Shown here: piece by piece, positions 37,909-48,182 of the stretch
Position numbering within the stretch: position 1 is the first letter of the stretch
Layout: each line of letters opens with the position of its first letter
DNA from: Synechococcus sp. CS-1331
Lineage (GTDB): Bacteria > Cyanobacteriota > Cyanobacteriia > PCC-6307 > Cyanobiaceae
Assembly (NCBI GenBank): GCA_025127975.1
Contig: JAHLYQ010000044.1
Location: 62,001 to 126,000, forward strand
DNA: 64,000 nucleotides
Reading direction: 5' to 3'
Program-made: the position numbers and the translations under genes
The notes under the pieces: generated by a model
Database searches by the model: none
What the model was told of the DNA's origin: nothing
The model's input: the letters and a program-made list of their open reading frames with translations, nothing else

Positions 37909-38244
37909 ATGACTCCCCGCAAGACCTACATCCTTAAGCTTTACGTGGCGGGCAATACGCCAAACTCGATGCGCGCCCTCAAGACCCTGCGCAACATTCT
38001 GGAAACGGAGTTTCTCGGCGTCTATGCCCTCAAGGTAATAGACGTGTTGAAAAACCCCCAGTTGGCTGAAGAGGACAAGATCCTGGCCACCCCCACCCTG
38101 GCCAAGATCTTGCCCCCCCCGGTGCGGCGCATCATTGGCGACCTCTCCGATCGGGAGCGGGTGCTGATCGGCCTGGATCTTCTCTATGAGGAGCTCACTG
38201 AAGAGGGCTCGGACGAGCAGGGGCCAGAGGAAAATCCAGCCTGA
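37909..38244 (+). CDS. kaiB: Circadian clock protein KaiB
   Basis: 111 residues. Fold-switching thioredoxin-like protein that binds the KaiC CI ring at night and sequesters Kai[73 protein letters not shown] are nearly invariant. The acidic tail ([15 protein letters not shown]) is about nine residues longer than in S. elongatus. Confidence 0.98.
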   Translation: MTPRKTYILKLYVAGNTPNSMRALKTLRNILETEFLGVYALKVIDVLKNPQLAEEDKILATPTLAKILPPPVRRIIGDLSDRERVLIGLDLLYEELTEEGSDEQGPEENPA

Positions 38245-38326
38245 GCCCCGCCCGCGGCTCCTATAGATCTTCTCCCTTCTCATGGGCCGCTGCCTTGAGT
38301 AGCTTTTGATCAGACCCCAACTGTCG

Positions 38327-39868
38327 ATGCAGGAACCAAGCCCCACCAGTAATTCCCTGATGCAGGTTCAGAAGCTCCCGACTGGGATCGAGGGCTTCGA
38401 TGATGTCTGCCATGGGGGCCTGCCCATTGGCCGCTCCACCCTGATCAGCGGCACTTCCGGCACCGGCAAGACGATTTTCTCGCTCAATTTTCTCTACAAC
38501 GGGATCCGCCAGTACAACGAGCCTGGCATTTTTGTGACATTTGAGGAATCGCCTCTGGATATATTGCGCAATGCGGCTAGTTTTGGCTGGGATCTTCAGA
38601 GCATGGTTGAGCAGGATAAGCTTTTTATTCTTGATGCCTCGCCGGATCCTGAAGGCCAGGGTGTGGCCGGCAGTTTTGATCTCTCGGGCTTGATCGAGAG
38701 AATTAACTATGCCATTCGTAAATATAAGGCAAAGCGGGTTGCGATTGATTCGATAACCGCAGTTTTTCAGCAATATGACGCGGTTTCAGTGGTGCGGCGT
38801 GAAATCTTCAGGTTGATTGCCCGGCTCAAGGAGATTGGCGTCACCACGGTAATGACCACCGAGCGTATAGATGAGTATGGTCCAATTGCCCGCTACGGGG
38901 TGGAGGAATTTGTTTCTGACAACGTTGTAATTCTGCGCAATGTGCTCGAGGGTGAGCGGCGGCACCGCACTGCTGAGATTTTAAAACTGCGGGGCACCAC
39001 CCATATGAAGGGTGAATTTCCCTTCACCATGGGTGGCCATGGCATCAGCGTTTTCCCCCTGGGTGCCATGCGCCTCACCCAGCGATCTTCCAATGTGCGC
39101 ATCAGCTCCGGGGTGCCCAAGCTCGACGAGATGTGTGGTGGCGGTTTCTTCAAGGACTCAATCATTCTGGCCACCGGTGCTACCGGTACGGGCAAGACCC
39201 TGCTGGTTTCCAAGTTTGTTGAGGATGCTTGCCGCAGCAGGGAGCGGGCGATTTTGTTTGCCTATGAGGAATCCCGGGCCCAGTTGCTGCGCAATGCGAC
39301 CAGTTGGGGCATTGATTTTGAACAGATGGAGCAGGACGGCCTGCTCAAAATCATCTGTGCCTATCCAGAATCGACCGGCTTGGAAGATCATCTCCAAATA
39401 ATTAAAACGGAGATCAGCCAGTTCAAGCCCTCGCGCATGGCGATTGATTCGCTTTCTGCCCTCGCCCGGGGCGTGAGCCACAACGCGTTCCGACAGTTTG
39501 TTATCGGTGTGACTGGTTACGCCAAGCAGGAGGAGATCGCCGGTTTCTTTACGAACACCTCTGAGGAGTTCATGGGCAGTCACTCGATTACCGACTCCCA
39601 CATCTCCACAATTACGGACACGATCCTATTGCTGCAGTATGTGGAGATTCGTGGCGAGATGGCCCGCGCTCTGAATGTGTTCAAGATGCGGGGCTCCTGG
39701 CACGACAAGGGCATCCGTGAGTTTGTGATCACGAGCAATGGCCCCGAGATCAAGGATTCCTTCTCCAACTTCGAGCGGATTATTTCCGGCGTTCCCCACC
39801 GCATCACCACCGATGAGCGCAGTGAGCTCTCCCGCATTGTGCGGGGAGTTGCTGACGATGCGCTCTAG
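38327..39868 (+). CDS. kaiC: Circadian clock ATPase/kinase KaiC
   Basis: 513 residues from the ATG at 38327 (TTG at 38306 possible). Double-RecA hexamer, core oscillator. CI Walker A GTSGTGKT (42-49) and catalytic Glu pair in VTFEESP; CII Walker A GATGTGKT and FAYEESR. Phosphorylation sites are Ser427-Thr428 in DSHISTITD, equivalent to S431/T432 of S. elongatus. The C-terminal ITTDERSELSRIVRGV is the KaiA-binding A-loop and tail region. Eighty-two bases separate it from kaiB. The last four bases overlap the convergent nblS stop. Confidence 0.98.
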   Translation: MQEPSPTSNSLMQVQKLPTGIEGFDDVCHGGLPIGRSTLISGTSGTGKTIFSLNFLYNGIRQYNEPGIFVTFEESPLDILRNAASFGWDLQSMVEQDKLFILDASPDPEGQGVAGSFDLSGLIERINYAIRKYKAKRVAIDSITAVFQQYDAVSVVRREIFRLIARLKEIGVTTVMTTERIDEYGPIARYGVEEFVSDNVVILRNVLEGERRHRTAEILKLRGTTHMKGEFPFTMGGHGISVFPLGAMRLTQRSSNVRISSGVPKLDEMCGGGFFKDSIILATGATGTGKTLLVSKFVEDACRSRERAILFAYEESRAQLLRNATSWGIDFEQMEQDGLLKIICAYPESTGLEDHLQIIKTEISQFKPSRMAIDSLSALARGVSHNAFRQFVIGVTGYAKQEEIAGFFTNTSEEFMGSHSITDSHISTITDTILLLQYVEIRGEMARALNVFKMRGSWHDKGIREFVITSNGPEIKDSFSNFERIISGVPHRITTDERSELSRIVRGVADDAL

Positions 39869-41850
39869 GCGTTAGCCGGCTCAAGCTGGTCGTAACGCCG
39901 CCGTTCTGAGAGGAGTTGAAGTTCGTCGTTGTCGGAGCCCTCAAGCGGCAGGTCGAACCAAAAGGTGGAGCCCGTGCCCGGTTCGCTGGCCATGCGCACC
40001 TGGGTCCCATGTTTTTCGAGAATGCCCCGCACGATCGAAAGGCCCAGGCCCGTTCCAGCCTCGGTGTGCACCGCGTTTTCGACCCTGTAGAAGCGCTCGA
40101 AGATGCGCTCCTGGTCGGCATCGCTGATGCCACAGCCGCTGTCGGAGATTTCGATGCGCAGCCTGGGCAGGGGTGAGGTCAGCTCGCAGCTCGGACTTTC
40201 GCTATTTGGTTCGGTGCCTGGGGTGAGCTGGCAGAGATCTGGCCAGGGATAGGCCCGCAGTTGCAACCTGCCACCCTTGGGTGTGAATTTGAGGGCATTG
40301 CCTACCAGGTTGTCGAACACCTGCAGCAGCAGGTCCCAGTTGCCCAGAATCCGAGGCAGTTGGGGGTCGGCGTGGAAGTCCAGGCCCACCTCCTTTTCGT
40401 CGGCATTGAGCCGATAGGTGCGGAGGGTCTGTTCAATGGCGGCAGTCAGCTCCATCGGTTCGAGGGTCCAGACCCGTTCCGATTCCAGCCTGGAGAGGTC
40501 GAGCACGTCGTTGACGAGCCGGGTCAGTCGATCGGTTTCATCGTTGGCGATGCCCAGAAACTCCTTTTTCTCCGCTTCTGTGAGCTGGTCGCCCAGGTCG
40601 TGGAGGGTTTCCACGTAGCTCTTGATATTGAACAGGGGTGTGCGCAATTCGTGGGAGACGTTGCTGATGAAGCGGCTCTGGGCGGCGTTTAATTCCACCT
40701 CGCGGCTGAGATCCTGGATGGTGACGGCGATTCCCTTAAGGCTTTCGCCGGTGGCATCCCGGACTGATTGCAGCACGATCCGCAGGGTGCGGGGCGGTTC
40801 GCCAAAACGGCAGCGCACATCAGCACTGTCGCGGGCGCTGCAGATCAGACTCTCCAGGGGTGACTGGACTTCCATCGCCAACCTTTCGGGCAGTTCGGCG
40901 ATCAGGTCGCTGCCTTCGAGCTTGCGGCCCTCCCAGCGGAACAGGCGGCGGGCGGTGGGATTGGCCAGCACGATTGCCCCTTCGGCATCGAGCAGCACGG
41001 CCCCATCTGCCATGGTGGCAATTAGGGATTCCTGCTTCACCTGGGCCGCGGTCAGCTCCTCGATGTTGGCGGCCTTGTAGTCCTCCAGCTGGGCCGCCAT
41101 GGCGTTGAAGCCCTCGAGCAGCTCGCCGAGCTCACCGCCCACCGGCAGGGCGAGCCTGGTTTCAAACTTGCCACCGGTGATTGAGCGCACACCCTGGAGC
41201 AGCTCTTTGACAGGGCGGGTGATGGTGAGGGCGTTGAACACGGCCCCCAGGATCACCAGCACCCAGATCGAAATGAACACCGCCACGGTCACCTCCCGGG
41301 TGAGGGCAGCACTGGCCAGCAGGGTCTCATTGGGGTTGATGCCCAGGGCCATCACCCCTAGATATTTCCCCTCACTCACCATCGGCACGAAGACGTCAGT
41401 CACCTGGCCATCTGGGCTGAGGTGCTGGCGAATCAGGGGGGTGTCCGGGCGCTTGCGCAGATCTTCTGGCAGCTCCAGCCTGCGGCTGAGCAGCAGTTCG
41501 CTGCTGCCCGAGCTGGCACCGATGGGGATGCCCAGGTAGATCACCCCCTCGGGATCGGCAAAGAAGACATAGCGAAGGCTGCGGCTGGAGCGCCAGAAGC
41601 GATCGGCAACTGCCGCCAGCTCCCGGTCATTGCCCTCCGCCACCAGCGGGGTCACGTTGGCGGAGAGCAGCAGGCCCAGGTCACGGGCGTAGCGGGTATC
41701 ACCCAGCTGGGCGTCCCGTTGGATGCCGTTGAGGGCCAGGAAGGTGATGCCCGTCATCAGCAGGCTTACCACCAGGGTCGCCACCGCCAGCAGCTTGGTC
41801 TGCAGGCTGAACTCCTGCCACCAGCGATTCAGGGCCTGGCGCCAGCTCAT
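39865..41850 (-). CDS. nblS: Sensor histidine kinase NblS (DspA/Hik33/Ycf26 type)
   Basis: 661 residues, normal for NblS. Membrane helices about 20-42 and 187-207 flank an extracytoplasmic sensor; HAMP about 208-262 ([24 protein letters not shown]), PAS about 270-385, phospho-acceptor His400 in [13 protein letters not shown], then N box [12 protein letters not shown] and G boxes SDSGCGIS and GTGLGLSIV. NblS controls high-light, nutrient and phycobilisome-degradation responses through RpaB. Its ATG overlaps the purD stop. It faces kaiC tail to tail. Confidence 0.95.
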   Translation of the reverse strand: MSWRQALNRWWQEFSLQTKLLAVATLVVSLLMTGITFLALNGIQRDAQLGDTRYARDLGLLLSANVTPLVAEGNDRELAAVADRFWRSSRSLRYVFFADPEGVIYLGIPIGASSGSSELLLSRRLELPEDLRKRPDTPLIRQHLSPDGQVTDVFVPMVSEGKYLGVMALGINPNETLLASAALTREVTVAVFISIWVLVILGAVFNALTITRPVKELLQGVRSITGGKFETRLALPVGGELGELLEGFNAMAAQLEDYKAANIEELTAAQVKQESLIATMADGAVLLDAEGAIVLANPTARRLFRWEGRKLEGSDLIAELPERLAMEVQSPLESLICSARDSADVRCRFGEPPRTLRIVLQSVRDATGESLKGIAVTIQDLSREVELNAAQSRFISNVSHELRTPLFNIKSYVETLHDLGDQLTEAEKKEFLGIANDETDRLTRLVNDVLDLSRLESERVWTLEPMELTAAIEQTLRTYRLNADEKEVGLDFHADPQLPRILGNWDLLLQVFDNLVGNALKFTPKGGRLQLRAYPWPDLCQLTPGTEPNSESPSCELTSPLPRLRIEISDSGCGISDADQERIFERFYRVENAVHTEAGTGLGLSIVRGILEKHGTQVRMASEPGTGSTFWFDLPLEGSDNDELQLLSERRRYDQLEPANA

Positions 41851-43163
41851 CGGCTGCGCACCTGGTGGCCGATGTCCCGCCGGTAGGTCATGCCCTCAAA
41901 GTGAACCTGGGCCAGGCCGGCGTAGGCCTGCTCGAAGGCGGCATCAAAGCTTTCGGCCTGGGCGACCACGGCCAGCACCCGGCCGCCACTGGTTTGACAG
42001 CTGCCGTCGCCGCTGCGCCGGGTGCCCGCGTGGAACAGTTGCAGGCTGTTGCTGCTCTCCAGTTCACTGCTGACCACATCGCCGCTGCGGATCTCGCCGG
42101 GGTAGCCCGCGGCGGCGGCAATTACACAGGCGCTGCAGCCGGGATGGATGGTGAGCGGCGGAGCCTGGTCGAGCTGGCCGTTGGCACAGGCCAGCAGGAT
42201 CTGGGCCAGTTCCGGCCCGAGTAGCGGCATCAGGGTCTCGCATTCCGGATCGCCGAAGCGGCAGTTGAATTCGATCACGCTGGGCCCATGTTCGGTGAGC
42301 ATCAGGCCGGCATAGATCACCCCGCGGTAGTCGATGCCCCGGGCCCGCAGGGCGGCCACGGTGGGTTCGAGCACCAGGCGCTTCACCTGCTCCAGGCCCA
42401 CCTCGTCCAGCAGCGGCGCCGGCGCATAGGCGCCCATGCCGCCGGTGTTTGGTCCGGTGTCGCCCTCGCCGATGCGCTTGTGGTCCTGGGCGCTGGGCAG
42501 CAACACCAGCCGCTGGCCGTCACAGAGCGCGAACACCGACACCTCGGGCCCATGGGTGCGTTCCTCCAGCACCAACCTGGTGCCTCCGCCCTCATCGAAA
42601 CGACCGGCAAAAATCTCCTCAATCGCGGCGCGGGCCTCTTCCAGGCTTGCGGCCACGGTCACCCCCTTGCCGGCGGCCAGGCCATCGGCCTTCACCACCA
42701 GCGGTCTGCCTGCGGCCGCCAGCACCTCCAGGGCCTCCTCCCTGCTGCTGGCGCTCCAGTAGCCGGCGGTGGGTATCCCGACATCCAGCATCAGGGCCTT
42801 GGCCCATTGTTTGCTCGCCTCGAGCTGGGCCCCATCGGCCCCGGGCCCGAACACCGGGAAGCCGGCTTCGCGCAGCCGGTCCGCCAGGCCGGCGGCCAGG
42901 GGTGCCTCAGGGCCCACCACCACCAGCTCAACGGCCTGGTCACGGCAGGCGGCGAGCAGGCCCCCATGGTCGGATTCGGCGATTTCCAGCTGGCTGCAGC
43001 CTGGAATTTCAGCAGTGCCCCCATTCCCCGGTGCGATCCACACGGCCTCCACCCCTGGGCAGCGGGCCAAGGCCCAGCCCAGGGAATTTTCGCGCCCGCC
43101 GGAGCCGACCACCAGGATCCTGGTGGGAGCTGGGCCGGGAGAGGGGCTGGGAGCTGGAGGCAT
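41847..43163 (-). CDS. purD: Phosphoribosylamine-glycine ligase
   Basis: 438 residues from the ATG at 43163. ATP-grasp enzyme making glycinamide ribonucleotide. ILVVGSGGRENSLGWAL, VVVGPEAPLAAGLADRL, RPLVVKADGLAAGKGVTVA (ATP-binding), and FNCRFGDPECETLMPLL near the C terminus. The N terminus has a short Pro/Ser/Ala tail (PPAPSPSPGPAPT) before the core. Overlaps nblS by four bases on the same strand. Confidence 0.96.
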   Translation of the reverse strand: MPPAPSPSPGPAPTRILVVGSGGRENSLGWALARCPGVEAVWIAPGNGGTAEIPGCSQLEIAESDHGGLLAACRDQAVELVVVGPEAPLAAGLADRLREAGFPVFGPGADGAQLEASKQWAKALMLDVGIPTAGYWSASSREEALEVLAAAGRPLVVKADGLAAGKGVTVAASLEEARAAIEEIFAGRFDEGGGTRLVLEERTHGPEVSVFALCDGQRLVLLPSAQDHKRIGEGDTGPNTGGMGAYAPAPLLDEVGLEQVKRLVLEPTVAALRARGIDYRGVIYAGLMLTEHGPSVIEFNCRFGDPECETLMPLLGPELAQILLACANGQLDQAPPLTIHPGCSACVIAAAAGYPGEIRSGDVVSSELESSNSLQLFHAGTRRSGDGSCQTSGGRVLAVVAQAESFDAAFEQAYAGLAQVHFEGMTYRRDIGHQVRSR

Positions 43164-43256
43164 GGGGCCTGGACGTTCCGGAATGGGGGTGAATTGACGC
43201 AGAAGCTCTTCTAGGTTGGACCCTGCCAGATGGGTCCGTGGGCCCAGCCCCAGCAG

Positions 43257-44246
43257 ATGCCGGCAAGCCCAGCGCCATTCTCCCCCCGCGCCCGGCCGCT
43301 GCTGGCGGCCCTGGCCTCGGTTTCGGCCCTGGCCACGGTTTCGGCCTCGCTGGCCCTGGCCCTGGTTGGGCCTGCCCCCAGTGGGGCGGCAGCCAAGCCA
43401 GTGGAGCTTGATCCTGCCCTGAAGACCCTGCTGGCCAGTGGCAACCTCAGGGATTTTGACGGGGCCTGCGCCACGGCCGTCGAGCAGGGGGATGGGCCCC
43501 TCCTGCGCTTGCTGCAGCAGCGGCTGCTCGGCCTCCATCCCGCCCCCCAACCCTTGGCTGTGATGTTTGCCAATGCCGAGGTTCTGTTGCGCTGCGAGGC
43601 CCCGGATGGGGCCCTGCAGGTGCTCGCCCGGATCAGCCCAGCTGCCGGTGCCGAGCGGATCCAGTGGTTGGTGATGCAGTGGCGGGCAGCCCAGGCTGGC
43701 CTAAACCACCAGGTGGCGGCCAATGCCCTGCGGCGACTCGCGGCTGGAAATTTGGCCCAGCTAGAGTCACTTGAGCTGCCGGTGAGCCGGCGGCAGGACG
43801 GCACCGCGGTGACGCGCTCGGCCCTGGATCTGCTGGCAGGCCACCTGGAAAGCCTGGGCCAGCGGCAGCGGGCCGCCGAGGTGTTGCTGAGTGGAACCCA
43901 GCCGGGGGCCGTCAATGCGGCGCGCCTTGCCCAGGCGGTGGCGTTGTTCGATGGGCTCCCAGCCGTGGAACAGGACCGGCTGCTGGAACTCGCCCTGGAG
44001 CAGGCAGCCACCGCCGGGGCCTGGGGCCTGGTGGGCCAGATTCTCGATCAGCAGCTGGCCCTGGGCCAGGGCATCCCGGAGCGGACCGAGCGGGCGGCGG
44101 AGCGGCGGCTTCGGCTCAGCCGTGGCATCGACGATGCCTACGCAGAATGGCTGCTGGGTCGTACGGCCGAGTTGGAGCGGCAATTGCGCTCGCCGCGCTC
44201 CCCTGGCGGCCATGCCCCCAAATCGTTCTCCGATCCCCAGCCATGA
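43257..44246 (+). CDS. Exported protein of unknown function between purD and purC
   Basis: 329 residues from the ATG at 43257; the frame is also open from ATG 43230. A signal-like hydrophobic stretch at about 12-38 contains a tandem [19 protein letters not shown] repeat; the rest is an Ala/Leu/Gln-rich all-helical solenoid-like domain without recognisable catalytic residues. Its stop overlaps the purC ATG (ATGA), so it is coupled to purine synthesis. I believe it is a conserved cyanobacterial hypothetical; no function is assigned. Confidence 0.7.
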   Translation: MPASPAPFSPRARPLLAALASVSALATVSASLALALVGPAPSGAAAKPVELDPALKTLLASGNLRDFDGACATAVEQGDGPLLRLLQQRLLGLHPAPQPLAVMFANAEVLLRCEAPDGALQVLARISPAAGAERIQWLVMQWRAAQAGLNHQVAANALRRLAAGNLAQLESLELPVSRRQDGTAVTRSALDLLAGHLESLGQRQRAAEVLLSGTQPGAVNAARLAQAVALFDGLPAVEQDRLLELALEQAATAGAWGLVGQILDQQLALGQGIPERTERAAERRLRLSRGIDDAYAEWLLGRTAELERQLRSPRSPGGHAPKSFSDPQP

Positions 44247-44998
44247 CGGCCTACTGCCTCGGTTCGCTTCTATACGAAGGCAAGGCCAAGCGGGTCTATG
44301 CCACCGATCGCCCCGATCTGGTGGCGGTTGAGTTCAAGGATGACGCCACGGCCTTCAACGCCCTCAAAAAGGCCGAACTGGCGGGCAAGGGGGAGCTCAA
44401 CTGCCAGATCTCGGCCCGACTGTTTGAGTACCTTGCCGCCCGTGGGGTGCCCACCCATTATCTGGGTGTGGGGGACACCCGCTGGATGCTCGTGCGTCCG
44501 GTGCGGGTGATTCCAGTTGAAGTGGTGATCCGCAATGTGGCCGCCGGATCCCTTTGCAAGCAGATGCCGATTGAGCTGGGCACCTACCTGGAGCCCGCCT
44601 TGTTGGATCTCTATTACAAGGATGATGCCTATGGCGATCCCCTGCTCACCGAAGCGCGGCTGGAGCTGCTTGGGCTTGTGAATGCCGATCAAAGGCGCCG
44701 CCTCGAAGAGCTGGCTCGCCAGGTGAACCGGGAACTGGTATCCCTGTTCAGCTCAATTGGGCTGCAGCTAGTGGATTTTAAGATCGAGCTGGGCTTTACT
44801 GCCAGCGGTGACCTGGTGGTGGCGGATGAGATCAGTCCCGACACCTGCCGGCTCTGGGATCGGGCCGTGGCTGATGTCAGCGACCGCATTCTCGACAAGG
44901 ACCGATTCCGCCAGGATCTCGGCGGCGTTGTCGAGGCCTACGGGGAGGTCTGCAAACGGGTCCAAGGGGCATGTCCCCAACCCAGGGTCTACGGGTAA
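44243..44998 (+). CDS. purC: SAICAR synthetase
   Basis: 251 residues, normal length. Condenses CAIR with aspartate in purine synthesis. [49 protein letters not shown], and [12 protein letters not shown] are conserved motifs. The ATG at 44243 overlaps the preceding stop. bamA follows after 43 bases, so the outer-membrane run may continue from this transcript. Confidence 0.96.
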   Translation: MTAYCLGSLLYEGKAKRVYATDRPDLVAVEFKDDATAFNALKKAELAGKGELNCQISARLFEYLAARGVPTHYLGVGDTRWMLVRPVRVIPVEVVIRNVAAGSLCKQMPIELGTYLEPALLDLYYKDDAYGDPLLTEARLELLGLVNADQRRRLEELARQVNRELVSLFSSIGLQLVDFKIELGFTASGDLVVADEISPDTCRLWDRAVADVSDRILDKDRFRQDLGGVVEAYGEVCKRVQGACPQPRVYG

Positions 44999-45041
44999 GG
45001 TCATCGGCATTTGCGGCCCTGCCGCTCTGCCCCCCCATCAC

Positions 45042-47291
45042 ATGGCTGGTTTGCTGGGTTTAAAGGCTGCGGTGTCCCTGCTGGGCTTTGCCCTGCTCGC
45101 TGCTGGCCCGGCCCTGGCCCAGTCTGGGGATGCAGCGCCGCCAGGCGGGCAACCCCAGCCCGCTGCCCAGCAGCTGGACAACCCACTGGCCGATCCGGCG
45201 GCCCCAGCACCAGCCCAAACCTCCCCGGCCGAAACCTCCCCAGCCCAAACCTCCCCTGCCCAGGAGCCGGCCGCCAGTCCCGCGCCAGCTGCCAGCACCG
45301 AGCCAGCACCCAAGGCCGAGCCCAAGGTCCTGATCGCCGAGGTGGCGATCGAGGGGCTGCAGGACCATCCCGAGCGGGAGCGGCTCGAACTGGCGGCCTA
45401 TGCGGCCATGGCGGCCACCCCGGGTTCCCTGGTCACCCGCACCGAGCTGCAGACCGATCTCTCGGCGATCTACGCCAGCGGCTGGTTCTCCGATGTGCGC
45501 ATCCAGCCTGTGGATGGCCCCCTGGGTGTGCGTCTGGTGGTGGTGGTGGTGGCCAACCCCGTGCTCCAGCAAATCAAGCTCGATCCGGCCGATCTCAAGC
45601 TGCCCGCCCAGGTGGTTCAGGACACCTTCGCGGCCGACTACGGCAAGACACTCAATCTCAACACCCTGCAGTCCCGCATGCAGGAGCTGCAGCGCTGGTA
45701 TGCCGACCAGGGCTATTCCCTGGCCCGAATCACCGGCCCCAGCCGGGTCAGTCCTGAGGGTGTGGTCGAGCTGTTGGTGCGCCAGGGCACCGTGGAGGGC
45801 GTTGAAGTGCAGTTCCTCAATAAGGAGGGCTCAGCCACCAACGACAAGGGTGAGCCGATCCGCGGCAAGACCAAACCCTGGGTTGTGACCAGGGAGGTGT
45901 CCCTTCGCCCGGGCCAGGTGTTCAACCGCCGGGAGCTGGAGGAGGACATCAAGCGCATCTATGGCACGGGCCTGTTCAGCGACGTCAAGGTGACCCTCAG
46001 GCCGGTGCCAGCTGAGCCCGGCAAGGTTGTGATCATGCTGGGCATCGTCGAGCAGTCGAGCGGCTCCCTATCTGGTGGTATTGGCTATAGCCAGAGCCAG
46101 GGTGCATTTGCTCAGATCCAGTTGAATGACAGCAATCTCTTCGGCCGCGCCTGGGACCTCGGCACCAATATTTCCTACGGCCAATACGGTGGTCTCGGCG
46201 ACATAACCTTCACCGACCCCTGGATCAAGGACAACAAATATCGCACTTCCTTCCGGGCACGAGTTTTCTTCAGCCGGGAAGTGCCCCAGCTCTTCCAGAG
46301 CGAAAATTCATCATTTAGCTATCAGCTACAGAACTACACTGGGGCTGATTTTGATGTGGTTACCTCGTTTGATGAGAACCCTGCCGGCTCTAATCAGGGC
46401 ACGGGTACAACAAACTTTGACACGGTTGCAATTCAGCGGATCGGCGCAAACGTGCAGTTTGTGCGGCCGCTTAATCGTGGCAACCCCTTCAAGAAAGCTC
46501 CCTGGAATCTGATCCTGTCGTTTGGTGGCCAGGAGGTCACCCCCATGGATTTCTCCGGGTCCAAGTATTCAAGGGGCGTGGTCGGCAATCTTCAGTCTGA
46601 TGGGGGCTTTAGCACCAGCAACGGTGCTTCGGTGATCTGCCTGGCCTACAACTGCGCTTCGGAAAACCAACTGGTGAGCTTCCGGGTTGGAGCCACCTAC
46701 AGCACCCTCAACGATCCCCGTAATCCCACTAAGGGCAATTTCCTGAGCCTGGGCACTGAGCAGTTCATCTCGGTGGGTGAGAACTCCCCCACCTTCAACC
46801 GACTGCGGGGCAGCTTCACCCACTACATACCTGTGGAGTGGTTGAAGATCTTCAAGGGCTGCCGGCCCAAGCCCGGTGAGACCAAAGACTGCAAGCAGGC
46901 CCTGGCTTTCCAGGTGTCGGCAGGCACCTTGGTGGGTAGCGATATTCCTCCCTATGAGGCCTTCTGCCTTGGAGGCGGCAACTCGGTGAGGGGCTATTAC
47001 GACTGCGATCTCGGGGTTGGCAAGAGTTTTGCCGAGGCGACGATTGAGTACCGCTTTCCCATTTTCAGCATCATCAGCGGCGAGATTTTCTTTGATGCAG
47101 GCACCACTTTCGGCAGCCAGAGCGGTATCCCAGGCAACCCGGGTGGGCTGCTTGGTAAATCAGGTGAGGGCTATTCACCTGGTGTCGGACTGATTGTCAC
47201 CACCCCGGTGGGCCCCCTGCGCCTGGAGGTGGCCACCCAGGATTTCTCCAGCGAGTGGCGCTTCAACCTCGGTGTGGGCTGGAAGTTCTAG
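45042..47291 (+). CDS. bamA: Outer membrane assembly protein BamA / Omp85
   Basis: 749 residues. Signal peptide about 1-26, then a Pro/Ala/Gln-rich linker with AETSP/AQTSP repeats (about 60-95), three POTRA domains (about 100-340, each beginning with V.I.G or similar: VAIEGLQDH, IRRKTK..VTREVSLRPGQVFNRRELEEDIKRIYGTGLFSDV), and a C-terminal 16-strand barrel ending in WKF with terminal Phe. Cyanobacterial Omp85 also contributed the plastid Toc75. The barrel region (46100-46700) is lower in GC. First gene of the bamA-lpxC-fabZ-lpxA-lpxB-msrA run. Confidence 0.94.
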   Translation: MAGLLGLKAAVSLLGFALLAAGPALAQSGDAAPPGGQPQPAAQQLDNPLADPAAPAPAQTSPAETSPAQTSPAQEPAASPAPAASTEPAPKAEPKVLIAEVAIEGLQDHPERERLELAAYAAMAATPGSLVTRTELQTDLSAIYASGWFSDVRIQPVDGPLGVRLVVVVVANPVLQQIKLDPADLKLPAQVVQDTFAADYGKTLNLNTLQSRMQELQRWYADQGYSLARITGPSRVSPEGVVELLVRQGTVEGVEVQFLNKEGSATNDKGEPIRGKTKPWVVTREVSLRPGQVFNRRELEEDIKRIYGTGLFSDVKVTLRPVPAEPGKVVIMLGIVEQSSGSLSGGIGYSQSQGAFAQIQLNDSNLFGRAWDLGTNISYGQYGGLGDITFTDPWIKDNKYRTSFRARVFFSREVPQLFQSENSSFSYQLQNYTGADFDVVTSFDENPAGSNQGTGTTNFDTVAIQRIGANVQFVRPLNRGNPFKKAPWNLILSFGGQEVTPMDFSGSKYSRGVVGNLQSDGGFSTSNGASVICLAYNCASENQLVSFRVGATYSTLNDPRNPTKGNFLSLGTEQFISVGENSPTFNRLRGSFTHYIPVEWLKIFKGCRPKPGETKDCKQALAFQVSAGTLVGSDIPPYEAFCLGGGNSVRGYYDCDLGVGKSFAEATIEYRFPIFSIISGEIFFDAGTTFGSQSGIPGNPGGLLGKSGEGYSPGVGLIVTTPVGPLRLEVATQDFSSEWRFNLGVGWKF

Positions 47292-48182
47292 ATGATGCAG
47301 TGGCCCGCCGATTACTCCGGCCGCTGGACTATTCAAGACCCGGTGGAGCGGCGGGGGGTTGGTCTGCACGGCGGTCTTGAGACCACAGTTCGGCTCCAGT
47401 CCTCCGAGCGTCGAGGCTTTTGGGTCGGATGGCTCGACGCTCCCCAGCTGCCCCTATGCCGCCTCACCCCAAGCCAGGTGAGTGATACCCGACTGTGTAC
47501 GGCCCTTCAGCTGGATCAAAGGCGTCTGGCCACCGTGGAGCACCTGCTGGCTGCTCTGGCCGGCACGGGGGTTACCCAGGCCGAAATCCTGGTCAATGGC
47601 GAGGAGATTCCCCTGCTGGATGGCTCAGCCCTCCCCTGGGTGCAGGCTTTGGCTGAGGCGGGGCTCCAGGCCCTGCCTGGCAGCTCCGGGGGCCTGGAGC
47701 TGGACGCGCCCATTACGGTCTGCAGTGGGACCAGCTTTGCAACGGCACTGCCCCATGCGGGGCTGCGTCTGGGCGCGGCCATTGAATTTGCCGATGCGGC
47801 GATCGGCCGCCAGTTGTTTTCCCTGGACCTGAGCCCCAACAGCTTCGTTGAGCAGATCGCTCCGGCACGCACCTTCGGTCTGCGCTCCCAGGTGGACCAG
47901 TTGCGCTCAGCGGGTTTGATTCGAGGGGGGTGCCTGGAGAATGCCCTGGTATGTGACGGCGATCAGTGGCTCAATCCACCCCTGCGCTTTGTCGAGGAGC
48001 CGGTGCGCCATAAAATTCTGGACCTACTTGGGGACCTTGCCCTAGTGGGCCTGCCAAGGGCCCAGGTTTTCGCCTATCGCGGCTCCCATGGGCTCCACAC
48101 CTCGATGGCGGCTGTTCTGGCTGGTCTGCCGGCAGTCAATTCCCCCTCCAGCCCCAATTCCGCCCATCCCTCTCCCGGTTGA
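47292..48182 (+). CDS. lpxC: UDP-3-O-acyl-N-acetylglucosamine deacetylase
   Basis: 296 residues. Zn-dependent committed step of lipid A synthesis. Zinc ligands His84 (TVEHLLAAL), His240 and Asp244 ([11 protein letters not shown]); general-base His266 in RGSHGLHTS. Starts immediately after the bamA stop and its own stop overlaps the fabZ ATG. A short Pro/Ser tail ends the protein. Confidence 0.95.
   Translation: MMQWPADYSGRWTIQDPVERRGVGLHGGLETTVRLQSSERRGFWVGWLDAPQLPLCRLTPSQVSDTRLCTALQLDQRRLATVEHLLAALAGTGVTQAEILVNGEEIPLLDGSALPWVQALAEAGLQALPGSSGGLELDAPITVCSGTSFATALPHAGLRLGAAIEFADAAIGRQLFSLDLSPNSFVEQIAPARTFGLRSQVDQLRSAGLIRGGCLENALVCDGDQWLNPPLRFVEEPVRHKILDLLGDLALVGLPRAQVFAYRGSHGLHTSMAAVLAGLPAVNSPSSPNSAHPSPG

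Noticed and set aside
45200..45330. Repeated AETSP/AQTSP units in BamA as a possible minisatellite
   Set aside because: Low-complexity linkers between signal peptide and POTRA domains are common; only about three short units, so noted in the gene entry only.
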